Source of the DNA: Pelagibius sp.
GTDB taxonomy: Bacteria > Pseudomonadota > Alphaproteobacteria > Kiloniellales > Kiloniellaceae
DNA length: 36,275 nucleotides
Assembly (NCBI GenBank): GCA_028280305.1
Contig: JANQMC010000118.1
Location: 1 to 36,275, forward strand
Direction of reading: 5' to 3'
Both the position numbers and the translations under genes were made by a program. The notes under the pieces are model-generated. The model worked only from the letters and a program-made list of their open reading frames with translations, did no database searches and had not been told where the DNA came from. Below are positions 6,367 through 15,149 of this stretch, one piece after another; the stretch's first letter is position 1; every line of letters starts with the position of its first letter.

Positions 6367-9179
6367 TGGCCGAGCCGTTCAAGGATGAAGGGAATGTGCA
6401 CCTGGTCGGCCTTGTAATTCCCGGTCAGGGCGTACATCACCAGGTTGACGCCGAAGCGGTAGGCCATCTCGCGCTGGCGCGGGCCGCCGGGCACGACGGC
6501 ATTCAGCGGCCGGCCGAGCCGGTTCACCGCCCAGGCGCCGGCCCAGTCGTTGCTGCCGATCAGGATCGAAGCGACGCCGTCGTTGATGTTTTCGCTCTGG
6601 GCCTCGAGCCACAGGGTGCCGCCGGTAAAACGCCCCGGGAAGTCTTCCATAAGGTAGAACGATTTGCGCAGCACATGCCCCGGCGGCACCGGTTCCAGCG
6701 GCGGCACTGAAAGGCCCCGGGTCAGACGTTGAAGATCACGGCTGCCGCGGCTGGTGGCGCCGAACAACTGCATGCCGCTGCTCGCTTCGCGCAGATCGAA
6801 AAGGATGGTGCCGCCGTTTTCCAGATAGCCGTTTACCTGTTCGATCGCGTCGGCATCGAGGTCCGGTTGTTCGCTGGTGATCGGCCAGTAAATCAGGGGG
6901 AAGAAAGCCAGCTCGTCGCGGCCCAGCACCACGCCCAGAGGGGCGCCGGCCTCGACGGAGGTGCGCCGCTCGAGAACCCTTGTAAGTCCGCTGAGGCCGG
7001 CCCGGCTGACCTCGTCGACCGCAGAGATGCCGGTCTGGACGAAGGCAAGGCGGGTGATCAGCGTCGCTTCCATCGCCCGCCCTTCGTCGGTGACGGCTGC
7101 GCCCTCTTGTGCGCCGGCTTCCGGCAGGAAGGCCGGGAAGCTCATTGCAAGGCCGAACACGACCAGGGCCGCCGTCGCCCTGGGCCCGGCACCCGCCGGG
7201 ACACGCAGGAGACCGCGCAGGAAGAGGGAGATCAGCAGGTCGGCAAAGCCGAGGATCAGGGCGGCGGCGAGCAGCCAGGGTTTCAGGTCCTGCTCCGGGC
7301 TCTCGTGATAACCGCCGCTGGTCACCCCGGCGGGCAGGCTGCCCAGCGGTGTCAGGCCGGCGACGCTGCTGCTCATGTTGTGCGCCTGACGCAGGCTGTC
7401 GTTGCCGTAATAGCCCGGCGGATGTTGCGGCGTTACGCGCAGCGGGCTGGCGTCGTCCGGTTCCAGGGCCAGGACGGTCGCCGGCGCCGCGCCGAGACTG
7501 CCGAAACCGTCCATTACCTCGATGGGCGGCAGGACCTCACCGCTGCCGCCGCCGCCGACCCCCTGGCTCACCGCCATGACCCGGCGCAGCATGTCGACGA
7601 AGAGACCGGAGATCGGCAGGTTCGACCAGTCGGTGTTGGCGGTGGTGTGAAACAGCACCAGCCATCCGTCGCCGCGCTGCTCGGCGGTGACCAGCGGGGT
7701 GCCGTCCGCCAGCCTGGCCCAGGTTTTCTCGGCAAGATCGAGGGACGGCACCGCCAGAACCTGGCGGCGGATCAGTACATCGTTCGGCAGAGCGAGTTCG
7801 GCGAAGGGGCTGTCCACGGCGAAAGGCGCCAGTTGTGCCGGTGTGTCCCAGGTCAGGGCGCCGCCCAGAATGCGGTCGCCGCCGCGCAGTTGTACCGGCA
7901 GAAGATCGTCCGCCTGCGCACCGGCCACGGCTTCTGCGGAACCGGAGATGCCGGCCCCGGTGCCGCCGGATTGCGAAACCGTGCGCGGCCCGGCGAAGCG
8001 CAGCAGCAGGCCGCCGCGGTCGACCCAGCCGGCGATGGTCTGACGCTCCGCCGGGTTCAAGCCGACGGCATCGGGGACGACCAGTACGGCCAACTGGCGT
8101 TGCAGCAGTTCTTCGGTGTTGCCTTGGCGCAGCTCGGTGAAGGGCGCCAGTGCGCGTTCCAGATAGTAGGATTCGCTCAATAGGGGCTGACTGTCCTGCT
8201 GCGAGCCTGCGGTAACCAGGCCCACCGGCCGTCTGCGCCAGCGTTCATCCAGCAGAACCACGGCACCGGCGGTGTTCTGGCCCTCGATGGCGATACGCGC
8301 GATTCTGTTGCGCATTTCCGTCGGCAGGTCGAGCAGCGTCCGCGCTTCGCTTTCGCCCGGTTCATAAATCAGGGGCGCCTTGGCAAGGATGCGGCCGTCG
8401 GCCCCCAGCGCCAGGGCGTCGGAACGGCCGGCCGCAACGGTGTCGGCGCGCAGGGCCCGGGCGACGAGATCGACCCCTTCGGTATCCGGCGGCAGCGCCA
8501 GTTCCGGTAGCCCGCTGCCTTCTTCGCGCAGAACCTCGAGGCTGCCCAGTCTTTGCAGGGCGGTGGCAAAGGCCGCCGTATCGTCATCCGCCAGGCCGTC
8601 GGAAAGCCAGACGACATGGGCCGAGCCTTCGAATTCCAGATCGCCCAGCGCCTCCAGCGCCGCGGCGCGGTCGTTGGGCCAGGGTTTGGGACGCAGGCCC
8701 TGCAGGACCCTCTGGGCTTCGCCGGCCGGCAACAGGCCGGAAGCCGCCGCCGCTTCGCCCTGGGCGTTGCGCGCCGTGGTCAGGATCACCGCGGCGCGAC
8801 CCTCTCGCTCGGCCTGGGCCAGCAGCTTGCCGCCAATCACCTGACGGGCCTGCCAGAAGCGGGCCGACGACCAGCCGTCGTCGATGGCCAGGATGACCGG
8901 TCCGCTGCCGGCGAGCCGCGCCGAGGGGTTGAGCAGCGGTTGGGCCAGGCCGAGGATGATCAGGGCTGCGATCAGCAGGCGCAGCAGCAACAGCCACCAG
9001 GGGGTGCGGGCCGGGGTTTCCTCCGGCACCTTCAGGCCGAACAGCAGGCGCACCGCCGGGAAGGCCACCTTGCGGGGGGCCGGCGGGGTCAGGCGCAGCA
9101 GCAGCCAGAGAACGGGGAGCCCGGCGAGGGCCAGCAGCAGCCAGGGCTGGGCGAAGGCGAGCAGGCCGAGATCGATCAT
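6363..9179 (-). CDS. BatA-like N-terminal / DUF4159 domain membrane protein
   Basis: This 938-residue protein has a BatA-type N terminus (helices about 9-28 and 60-80, with the AFPAVRLLFGLKVPEETPAR linker between). A VWA-like core begins with VILAIDDGWSSARFW at about 93, and an amidotransferase-like region contains LAVLVVPDAVGLNPAERQTI. Two more helices follow near 660-710, and the C-terminal DUF4159 domain runs from RLAFVQTGISAVDEVSRAGL to the end. The ATG at 9179 is chosen because it overlaps the DUF58 stop as ATGA; a Met 28 codons upstream would intrude into that gene. The stop also overlaps the next start. The first metal-site motif reads D-D-G-W-S-S rather than D-x-S-x-S, so metal binding may be lost. 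Function is unknown beyond membership of the MoxR operon. Confidence 0.87.
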   Translation of the reverse strand: MIDLGLLAFAQPWLLLALAGLPVLWLLLRLTPPAPRKVAFPAVRLLFGLKVPEETPARTPWWLLLLRLLIAALIILGLAQPLLNPSARLAGSGPVILAIDDGWSSARFWQARQVIGGKLLAQAEREGRAAVILTTARNAQGEAAAASGLLPAGEAQRVLQGLRPKPWPNDRAAALEALGDLEFEGSAHVVWLSDGLADDDTAAFATALQRLGSLEVLREEGSGLPELALPPDTEGVDLVARALRADTVAAGRSDALALGADGRILAKAPLIYEPGESEARTLLDLPTEMRNRIARIAIEGQNTAGAVVLLDERWRRRPVGLVTAGSQQDSQPLLSESYYLERALAPFTELRQGNTEELLQRQLAVLVVPDAVGLNPAERQTIAGWVDRGGLLLRFAGPRTVSQSGGTGAGISGSAEAVAGAQADDLLPVQLRGGDRILGGALTWDTPAQLAPFAVDSPFAELALPNDVLIRRQVLAVPSLDLAEKTWARLADGTPLVTAEQRGDGWLVLFHTTANTDWSNLPISGLFVDMLRRVMAVSQGVGGGGSGEVLPPIEVMDGFGSLGAAPATVLALEPDDASPLRVTPQHPPGYYGNDSLRQAHNMSSSVAGLTPLGSLPAGVTSGGYHESPEQDLKPWLLAAALILGFADLLISLFLRGLLRVPAGAGPRATAALVVFGLAMSFPAFLPEAGAQEGAAVTDEGRAMEATLITRLAFVQTGISAVDEVSRAGLSGLTRVLERRTSVEAGAPLGVVLGRDELAFFPLIYWPITSEQPDLDADAIEQVNGYLENGGTILFDLREASSGMQLFGATSRGSRDLQRLTRGLSVPPLEPVPPGHVLRKSFYLMEDFPGRFTGGTLWLEAQSENINDGVASILIGSNDWAGAWAVNRLGRPLNAVVPGGPRQREMAYRFGVNLVMYALTGNYKADQVHIPFILERLGQ

Positions 9180-10051
9180 GCCAGCACCTGCGACAGCGTG
9201 GTGTAGAGCCGCATCAATGCCGCCTGGGGCGGCTGGTCGCTGCGGTGAAAGTCGCAGCCCCAACCCAGGGCGCGGGTGATGTCACGCAGGCCGTCGCGTT
9301 GCTCCTGCAGGCGCTTGGCATAATCGGCGCGTACCGATTCGACCCGCGACACCAGCCAGGGCGCCTCCTGCTCCAGGCCCTCGAAGCTCACCCGGCCGTC
9401 ATAGGGCAGGCTCTCCTCAGCCGGATCGAGCACCTGCAGCACCGTGCCGCGCACACCGCTTTCACCATAGTAGCGCAGGGTCCGGTCAATCTCTTCGAGG
9501 GGCGCCAGGAAGTCGCCGATCAGGACGATCTGCGCGCTGCGCGGCAGCGGCAGGCTCGGCGGCAGCTCCTCCGGTTCCTCCCGCGCGCCTTCCAGCATAA
9601 CGGCGATGCGGGTCAGGGTTGCGCGGCTGTTGGAGGGGCGCGGGCCGGCGCCCAGCACGGCGACATGCTCGCCGCCGCGCATCAGCAGGACAGAGAGTGC
9701 CAGGGTCAGCAGATCGGCCCGTTCGCGCTTTGACTGATGATTGCGGCTGGAAGACCAGGACATGGAAGGCGAGGTGTCGCGCCAGATCCAGACCGATTGG
9801 GCGGCTTCCCATTCCATCTCGCGGACAAAGACCATGTCCGACTTGGCCGACTGGCGCCAGTCGATGGCCTGGGGCTGATCGCCCATGTCGTAGTGGCGGA
9901 ACTGCCAGAAGGTTTCACCCTGTCCGACACGGCGCCGGCCGTGCACGCCCTGTGCGACGGTGGAGGCGACGCGCTCGGCCGCCACCAGCAGCGGCGGCAG
10001 GCTGGCCGCCAGCTGCTCGGCGCGGTGCCGCAGCGGAAGGGTTGTGGTCAT
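9176..10051 (-). CDS. DUF58 domain protein of the MoxR operon
   Basis: This 291-residue soluble protein carries the DUF58 signature RHYDMGDQPQAIDWRQSAKS around residues 50-70, followed by a VWA-like strand with D-T-S-P-S (WRDTSPSMSW near residue 90). No membrane segment is evident. DUF58 proteins accompany MoxR AAA+ ATPases almost everywhere and are thought to be partners or substrates of the MoxR chaperone. The ATG at 10051 follows moxR after 81 nt. The stop overlaps the next gene's start as ATGA, which implies translational coupling. Family assignment is secure; the molecular target is unknown. Confidence 0.92.
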   Translation of the reverse strand: MTTTLPLRHRAEQLAASLPPLLVAAERVASTVAQGVHGRRRVGQGETFWQFRHYDMGDQPQAIDWRQSAKSDMVFVREMEWEAAQSVWIWRDTSPSMSWSSSRNHQSKRERADLLTLALSVLLMRGGEHVAVLGAGPRPSNSRATLTRIAVMLEGAREEPEELPPSLPLPRSAQIVLIGDFLAPLEEIDRTLRYYGESGVRGTVLQVLDPAEESLPYDGRVSFEGLEQEAPWLVSRVESVRADYAKRLQEQRDGLRDITRALGWGCDFHRSDQPPQAALMRLYTTLSQVLA

Positions 10052-10132
10052 CGGGCGCCACGAACCCCGCGCGCGGCCTCAAAAGAATTCTCTTCCTTAC
10101 GATCTGCCGATCCCATGGTCTTACGACTCCGC

Positions 10133-11143
10133 TCAGGCGTAGGGGGCAACCAGATGAGAGATAATCTGGTCCAGGGTCACCCCGTCGGCGCGGGCGGCAA
10201 AGCTCAGAGCCATGCGGTGCTTCAGGACCGGATGGGCGAGCGTGACCACGTCGTCCACCGAGGGGGCGAGACGCCCGTCGATCAGCGCCCGGGCCCGCAC
10301 CGCCAGCATCAGCGCCTGACTGGCGCGGGGGCCGGGCCCCCAGGCGACCTGGCTGCGGACATCTTCCAGAGCGCTGGATTCGGGACGCCCGTTGCGGACG
10401 ATGGCGAGGATCGCCTCGACCACGCTTTCGCCGACCGGAATGCGGCGCACGAGACGCTGCAGGGTCATCAGTTCGGCGGCGTCCATCACCGCACGGGCCT
10501 GCGACTGTTCCGGTCCGGTGGTTTCGATCAGCATGCGCCGTTCGGCCTCCAGCTCCGGATAGCCGACGTCGATCTCCAGCAGAAAGCGGTCGAGCTGGGC
10601 TTCCGGTAGAGGATAGGTGCCTTCCTGCTCCAGCGGGTTCTGGGTTGCCAGCACATGAAAGGGCGAGGGCAGGTCGTGCGGGCTGCCGGCGACGGTCACC
10701 CGATGCTCCTGCATCGCCTGCAGCAGCGCCGATTGGGTGCGCGGGCTGGCGCGGTTGATTTCGTCGGCCATCAGCAGTTGGGCGAAGACAGGGCCGGGAA
10801 TGAAGCGGAAGGAGCGGCGGCCGGAGTCGCTTTCCTCCAGCACTTCCGAGCCGAGGATATCCGCCGGCATCAGGTCCGGCGTGCACTGCACGCGCTTGTC
10901 CTCCAGGCCGAACACCGTGCCCAGGGTTTCCACCAGCCGGGTCTTGGCCAGGCCGGGAACGCCGATCAGCAGTGCATGGCCACCGGCCAGCAGCGTGATA
11001 AGGGTTTGATCCACGACCTCTTGTTGGCCGAAAATGACCTGGCCGATGCTTTCGCGCACCGCGGCGAGCTTGCCGCCCAGTTCATCGATCTGTTCGGCCA
11101 GCCCGGCCGTATCATCAGCTTGGTGGGTGGGGGTCGTGGTCAC
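10133..11143 (-). CDS. moxR: MoxR-family AAA+ ATPase
   Basis: This 336-residue AAA+ chaperone-like ATPase has a Walker A motif ALLIGVPGLAKT at about residues 57-68, a Walker B motif LLMADEINRASP, a sensor region ATQNPLEQEGTYPLPEAQLD and a C-terminal lid. A GTG at 11143 is taken as the start because AGGGAGAT lies about 10 nt upstream and the preceding in-frame sequence (from an ATG at 11266) does not look like the family. MoxR proteins use ATP to remodel or mature partner proteins with VWA domains; here the three downstream genes encode such partners. The gene is the first of the operon moxR-DUF58-DUF4159-VWA-tspO and is divergent from the DUF1285 gene across 144 bp. I see no convincing promoter in that gap. 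Confidence 0.92.
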   Translation of the reverse strand: MTTTPTHQADDTAGLAEQIDELGGKLAAVRESIGQVIFGQQEVVDQTLITLLAGGHALLIGVPGLAKTRLVETLGTVFGLEDKRVQCTPDLMPADILGSEVLEESDSGRRSFRFIPGPVFAQLLMADEINRASPRTQSALLQAMQEHRVTVAGSPHDLPSPFHVLATQNPLEQEGTYPLPEAQLDRFLLEIDVGYPELEAERRMLIETTGPEQSQARAVMDAAELMTLQRLVRRIPVGESVVEAILAIVRNGRPESSALEDVRSQVAWGPGPRASQALMLAVRARALIDGRLAPSVDDVVTLAHPVLKHRMALSFAARADGVTLDQIISHLVAPYA

Positions 11144-11287
11144 GTGGCAGCATCTCCCTGAGGTGAAGCGGGGTAGGCCCAGTGGTTTGGCACCAAAATA
11201 TGGCCTTACGGTGTCGCCCTTCGATATCGCCCTCCAACGGGTCAAATGCGACCGTTCAAGACGCATTCAAGGAAGATAAGGCTTTAG

Positions 11288-11848
11288 ATGTCCGCTGACC
11301 AGTCACGAGGCCCGACTAAAGAGATACCGGCGTTTCCCACGCTCGGCGATTTCGACATCCGGATTGCCCGGGACGGGACCTGGTTTCATGAAGGCCGGCC
11401 GATCCGCAGATTGCCGCTGGTGAAGCTCTTCGCCACCGTTCTGCGGCGCGACGACGAAGGCGTCTACTGGCTGCAGACGCCGGTCGAAAAAGGCAGGATT
11501 TGTGTGGAAGACGCGCCCTTCGTGGCGGTTGAACTTTCCGTGAAGGGAAGCGGCCGTGACCAGTCCCTTTGCTTTCGCACCAACCTGGGCGACTGGGTGG
11601 AGGCGGATGCCGAGCATCCCCTGCGGCTCGGCGATGATACGAAAAGCCCCGAATCTGCTGAAAGTGGCGGGCCGAACCCCTATATCTTGGTGAGAGAGGG
11701 GCTGGAAGCGCGTATCCTGCGTCCGGTCTATTATCATCTGGCCGATCTCGTCGTGGCCGCCCCCGTGAACCTCCCCGGGTGTGCGCCGGCGGGCAGCCTG
11801 GGCGTTTGGAGCAAGGGTGTGTTCTTTCCATTAGGAAAAGCTGCGTGA
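11288..11848 (+). CDS. DUF1285 domain protein
   Basis: This 186-residue soluble protein of the DUF1285 family is common in proteobacteria and of unknown biochemical role. It opens with GDFDIRIARDGTWFHEGRPI and has the conserved RLPLVKLFATVLRRDDEGVYWLQTPVEKGRI and EDAPFVAVEL blocks. The ATG at 11288 follows an AAGGAAGATAAGG purine run. The last four bases overlap the GTG start of the Nudix gene. A stretch of Ser/Glu-rich residues (KSPESAESGG) interrupts the second domain at about residue 120 and may be a loop insertion. Confidence 0.9.
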   Translation: MSADQSRGPTKEIPAFPTLGDFDIRIARDGTWFHEGRPIRRLPLVKLFATVLRRDDEGVYWLQTPVEKGRICVEDAPFVAVELSVKGSGRDQSLCFRTNLGDWVEADAEHPLRLGDDTKSPESAESGGPNPYILVREGLEARILRPVYYHLADLVVAAPVNLPGCAPAGSLGVWSKGVFFPLGKAA

Positions 11849-12510
11849 GGGTCGACGACTTTCTCCAGCGTCTGGCCGAAATGCCGGAGCCCTCGCAGCG
11901 CGCCGCGCCGGAGTCCGAATCCGCCCTGACGGCGCCGCGGGGGGATCACGATCTCAATCCCGATCTCTATGACCCGGCCAGCCCGCTGCGCGATGCGGCG
12001 GTCCTGGTGCCGATTATCAATCACGGACGGCAGTTGACGGTGTTGCTGACGCGGCGCAGCGACGCGCTGCCCGACCATCCGGGGCAGATCAGCTTTCCCG
12101 GCGGCAGCATCGATCCCGGCGACAAAGACGCCGAGGACGCGGCCCTGCGGGAGGCCGAAGAAGAGGTCGGCCTGACCCGCGACCGGGTGCGCCTGATCGG
12201 CCGTCTCGACACCTATGTCATCCGAACCGGGTTCTGCGTGGTGCCGGTGATCGGTTTGGTCGCGCCGCCTTTCACCTTGCAGGCGGAAGCCGGTGAAGTG
12301 GAGGAGATTTTCGAAGTGCCCTTGAACTTTTTCCTGGATAACGGCAACCGCCAGACCCACAGCCGGGTGTTCCATGGCAAGACGCGATACTTTTATGCCT
12401 ATCCCTACGGCGATTACTTCATCTGGGGCGCCACCGCGGGCATGCTGTCGAACCTGGCCGAGGTGCTGCGGGCCGAGGGTCTTCGGGACAGCGGTCTGGT
12501 GACTCCGTGA
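11845..12510 (+). CDS. CoA pyrophosphatase (Nudix hydrolase)
   Basis: This 221-residue hydrolase is expected to cleave coenzyme A or its derivatives to phosphopantetheine and 3',5'-ADP. It shows the CoA-specific motif LLTRRSDALPDHPGQISFPG before the Nudix box GGSIDPGDKDAEDAALREAEEEVGL, in which the REAEEEVG metal-binding core is intact. A GTG start at 11845 is preferred: AGGAAAAG precedes it by about 4 nt, and it overlaps the DUF1285 stop (GTGA). A longer reading from 11779 would run through the DUF1285 gene. The stop is coupled to the next small gene. The family resembles E. coli NudL. Confidence 0.91.
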   Translation: MRVDDFLQRLAEMPEPSQRAAPESESALTAPRGDHDLNPDLYDPASPLRDAAVLVPIINHGRQLTVLLTRRSDALPDHPGQISFPGGSIDPGDKDAEDAALREAEEEVGLTRDRVRLIGRLDTYVIRTGFCVVPVIGLVAPPFTLQAEAGEVEEIFEVPLNFFLDNGNRQTHSRVFHGKTRYFYAYPYGDYFIWGATAGMLSNLAEVLRAEGLRDSGLVTP

Positions 12511-12809
12511 TGCGTGTATTTCTCTTCGCCATCCTGCCGTTGCTGACGCCCTTTCTGGTTTACGCCGCCTATGTCTTTCTGGTTCGCCGCCGGCAGGCGG
12601 TCTCCGCCGACGGTACGCGGGTGCCGCCGGGCACGACCCCGACCTCCTGGATGGTGGTGCTGCTGATCGGTGTCTGTCTCAGCGGGGCCTCCCTGGTGTA
12701 CATGAAGCTTGAACGCAGTCATTCGCCGGACACGAAACTCTTGCCGCCGGCGCTGGTTGATGGCGAAGTGGTGCCCAGCCGCCCGGCAGAATCGGTTCCG
12801 ACTGACTGA
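12510..12809 (+). CDS. small two-helix membrane protein (DUF6111-like)
   Basis: This 99-residue protein has two hydrophobic segments, about residues 3-25 (VFLFAILPLLTPFLVYAAYV) and 48-65 (SWMVVLLIGVCLSGASLVYM), with a basic loop between them (RRRQ) and a hydrophilic tail. The ATG at 12510 overlaps the Nudix stop (TGATG); a GTG one codon earlier is the alternative. Small proteins of this kind next to cca in alphaproteobacteria are, as I recall, named DUF6111, but I cannot confirm the family. Topology suggests an inner-membrane protein. Function is unknown. Confidence 0.75.
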   Translation: MRVFLFAILPLLTPFLVYAAYVFLVRRRQAVSADGTRVPPGTTPTSWMVVLLIGVCLSGASLVYMKLERSHSPDTKLLPPALVDGEVVPSRPAESVPTD

Positions 12810-12839
12810 CCCTCCGTCGATCTAGGGGCACAATCGACG

Positions 12840-14114
12840 ATGTCTGATCCACAGCGACTGGAAATCCAGGACTGGATGACCGCGCCCGAAACCCGTCAGG
12901 TCATGACGGCGCTGGCTGCCGGTGGGCGAGAGGCGCGCTTTGTCGGCGGTTGTGTACGCGATGCCCTGCTGGGGCGACCGGTGAAGGATGTCGACATCGC
13001 CACCCCAGACGATCCGGCGAAGGTCATGGCCCTGCTGCGCGACGCCGGGATCAAGGTGGTGCCGACCGGCCTTGACCACGGCACCGTCACCGCGGTGGCC
13101 GGCCACCGGCCCTTTGAAATCACCACCCTGCGCGAGGACAGGGAAACCGACGGCCGGCGCGCCAAGGTGGCCTTTACCGACGACTGGCAGGCAGATGCCT
13201 CGCGCCGAGACCTGACCTTCAACGCCATGTCCTGCAGCGCGGACGGGCGCCTCTTCGACCCCTTCGGCGGGCGCGCCGATCTGGCCGCCGGCCGGGTGCG
13301 CTTCGTCGGCGACCCGAAGACGCGGATCGAGGAAGACTATCTGCGTCTGCTGCGCTTCTTTCGTTTCCAGGCCCACTATGGCCGGGTGCCGCCGGAACCG
13401 TCGTTGCTTTCCGTCATGGCGGCACTGGCGCCCAGACTGAAAACCCTTTCGGGGGAACGGCTGCGCGCCGAGTTCCTGAAGCTGCTGGCGGCCGAGGATC
13501 CGCTGCCGGTGCTGGCCGCCATGCAGGAGCACGGCATCCTCGCCGCCTTCCTGCCGGAGGCCGAGGGCCTGGCGGTGCTGGCCCGCCTTCTGGCCTTCCG
13601 GCAGTCCGCGCCGGAAGACCCGATCCTCAGGCTTGCCGCCCTTCTGCCGCGCGACGCGAAGGTGGCTGCGGCCGTGGCCGAACGTCTGCGCCTTTCCGGG
13701 GCTGAAAGCCTGGTCGTGGGCCGTCTGGCCGAGCCGCCGCCTGACCTTCACCAGGCACGGCGGGTTCTCGAAGGCCAGGAAGGGCCAAGTGGAGGACCGG
13801 ATGCCTGTTTGGCGCTGCGCTTCGCGCTTTATCACCACGGTCCGAAGGCGGTGCGCGAAGACCTGCTGCTGGACGCTGCGCGCCGCGACCTGCCCGCCGG
13901 GCGCCTGGGGAAGCCGCTGGCGCAGATTGCCGGCTGGCGGCAGCGGACTTTTCCGCTGAACGGCAGCGATGTTCTGGCCCTCGGCGTCACCGCGGGCCCA
14001 GAGGTCGGGGAACTGCTGCGGCGCACCGTGGATTGGTGGATCGCCGAAGACTTCGCGCCCAAGCGCGCCGCCTGTCTGGCGGAACTGCAGCGGCTTTATC
14101 GCGACGGTGCTTAG
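12840..14114 (+). CDS. cca: CCA tRNA nucleotidyltransferase
   Basis: This 424-residue class II nucleotidyltransferase adds or repairs the 3'-terminal CCA of tRNAs, or acts as a relative with partial activity. Motifs in order: RFVGGCVRDALLGR (template, residues ~33-46), the catalytic DVDIATP, RDLTFNAM near 125, FDPFGGRADLAAG, and RIEEDYLRLLRFFRF around 170. The C-terminal half is a divergent helical tRNA-binding region. It follows the small membrane gene after 30 nt in the DUF1285-Nudix-cca order. The poly-A polymerase paralogue shares the head domain, but the short C terminus and context favour the CCA enzyme. Confidence 0.93.
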   Translation: MSDPQRLEIQDWMTAPETRQVMTALAAGGREARFVGGCVRDALLGRPVKDVDIATPDDPAKVMALLRDAGIKVVPTGLDHGTVTAVAGHRPFEITTLREDRETDGRRAKVAFTDDWQADASRRDLTFNAMSCSADGRLFDPFGGRADLAAGRVRFVGDPKTRIEEDYLRLLRFFRFQAHYGRVPPEPSLLSVMAALAPRLKTLSGERLRAEFLKLLAAEDPLPVLAAMQEHGILAAFLPEAEGLAVLARLLAFRQSAPEDPILRLAALLPRDAKVAAAVAERLRLSGAESLVVGRLAEPPPDLHQARRVLEGQEGPSGGPDACLALRFALYHHGPKAVREDLLLDAARRDLPAGRLGKPLAQIAGWRQRTFPLNGSDVLALGVTAGPEVGELLRRTVDWWIAEDFAPKRAACLAELQRLYRDGA

Positions 14115-14145
14115 ATCGTTTTTGACTTACGTCGCATCGGTTCCA

Positions 14146-14222
14146 GCCCGCTCCCCCTCCTGCCACCCCCAACCGTATTCCTGGGAGGTTATCCTAGTGG
14201 GTGGCCGGGAGGGGGAGCGGGC
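14146..14222. terminator. large intergenic hairpin between cca and hemF
   Basis: A perfect 15-bp stem (14146-14160 with 14208-14222) is continued, after a small bulge, by a perfect 7-bp stem (14162-14168 with 14199-14205). A loop region of about 30 nt contains a further AACC/GGTT pairing. The element fills most of the gap between two convergent genes, so it could stop transcription from both sides. It lacks a T-run after either arm, so a classical intrinsic terminator is uncertain. It could instead be a dispersed palindromic repeat. Confidence 0.55.
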
Positions 14223-14247
14223 CAGTGCCGTCCAAACATGAAAGATT

Positions 14248-15111
14248 CTAAGGCCAGGCGGCTTCCGGCGGCAGGCTCATGAGGATGGCTTCGACGTTGC
14301 CGCCGGTCTGCAGGCCGAACTTGGTGCCGCGGTCGTAAAGCAGATTGAATTCGGCATAGCGCCCGCGGCGGAACAGCTGATGCCGCCGCTGCTCATCGTT
14401 CCAGGGCTTTGCCATGCTGCGCTCCACCAGGGCCGGAAAGATTTCCAGAAAGGCGCGGCCGACATCCTGTGTGAAGGCGAAATCGGCTTCCCAGTCGCCG
14501 CTGTCGACATAGTCGTAGAAAATGCCGCCGACGCCGCGGGCCTCGCCACGGTGGGGAATGAAAAAATACTCGTCGCACCAGTTCTTGAATTTCGGGAAGT
14601 ACTCGGGATCATGGCGGTCGCAGGCCGCCTTGAAGGCGGCATGAAAGTCTGCAGTGTCCTGATCGTCCGGGTACATGGGGTTCAGGTCGCTGCCGCCGCC
14701 GAACCAGCTTTTGGTGGTGACGATGTGACGGGTGTTCATATGCACCGCCGGCACGAGGGGCGAGCGCATATGGGCGACCAGGGAGATGCCGCTGGCCCAG
14801 AAGCGCGGGTCTTCTTCGGCGCCGGGAATCTGCTTGGCGAAATCGGGCGAGAAGCTGCCGTGCACCGTCGAGATGTTCACCCCGACCTTTTCGAAGACCC
14901 GTCCGCGCATCAGCGACATCACACCGCCGCCGCCATCCGGCCGGTCCCAGGCCTTGCGCTCGAAGCGTCCGGGCGCGGTATCGGCGAAGCGCGCGGCGTT
15001 GTCGCCCTCAAGGGCGTCTTCGAGCGACTCGAAAGCCGCGCAGATGCTGTCGCGCAGCTCGTGGAACCAGGCCTCTGCGCGCTGCTTCTGTTGCTCGATG
15101 ACGTCGCTCAT
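14248..15111 (-). CDS. hemF: oxygen-dependent coproporphyrinogen III oxidase
   Basis: This 287-residue enzyme decarboxylates two propionates of coproporphyrinogen III to give protoporphyrinogen IX, using O2, in haem synthesis. Clear family blocks are [65 protein letters not shown], and [20 protein letters not shown]. The C terminus has the [19 protein letters not shown] motif. Length is typical. It lies 38 nt downstream of trmL on the same strand, so the two are probably co-transcribed. The neighbouring bc1 operon uses haem, which fits but does not prove shared regulation. Confidence 0.96.
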   Translation of the reverse strand: MSDVIEQQKQRAEAWFHELRDSICAAFESLEDALEGDNAARFADTAPGRFERKAWDRPDGGGGVMSLMRGRVFEKVGVNISTVHGSFSPDFAKQIPGAEEDPRFWASGISLVAHMRSPLVPAVHMNTRHIVTTKSWFGGGSDLNPMYPDDQDTADFHAAFKAACDRHDPEYFPKFKNWCDEYFFIPHRGEARGVGGIFYDYVDSGDWEADFAFTQDVGRAFLEIFPALVERSMAKPWNDEQRRHQLFRRGRYAEFNLLYDRGTKFGLQTGGNVEAILMSLPPEAAWP

Positions 15112-15149
15112 GGGCGTCGGTTCCCTTCTCGCCTCTTGGAGGCTTCTCT

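Noticed and set aside
6729..8183. Long open frame antisense to the DUF4159 gene
   Set aside because: Low-complexity Gly/Gln/Arg composition and no family; the minus-strand gene has strong domain evidence.
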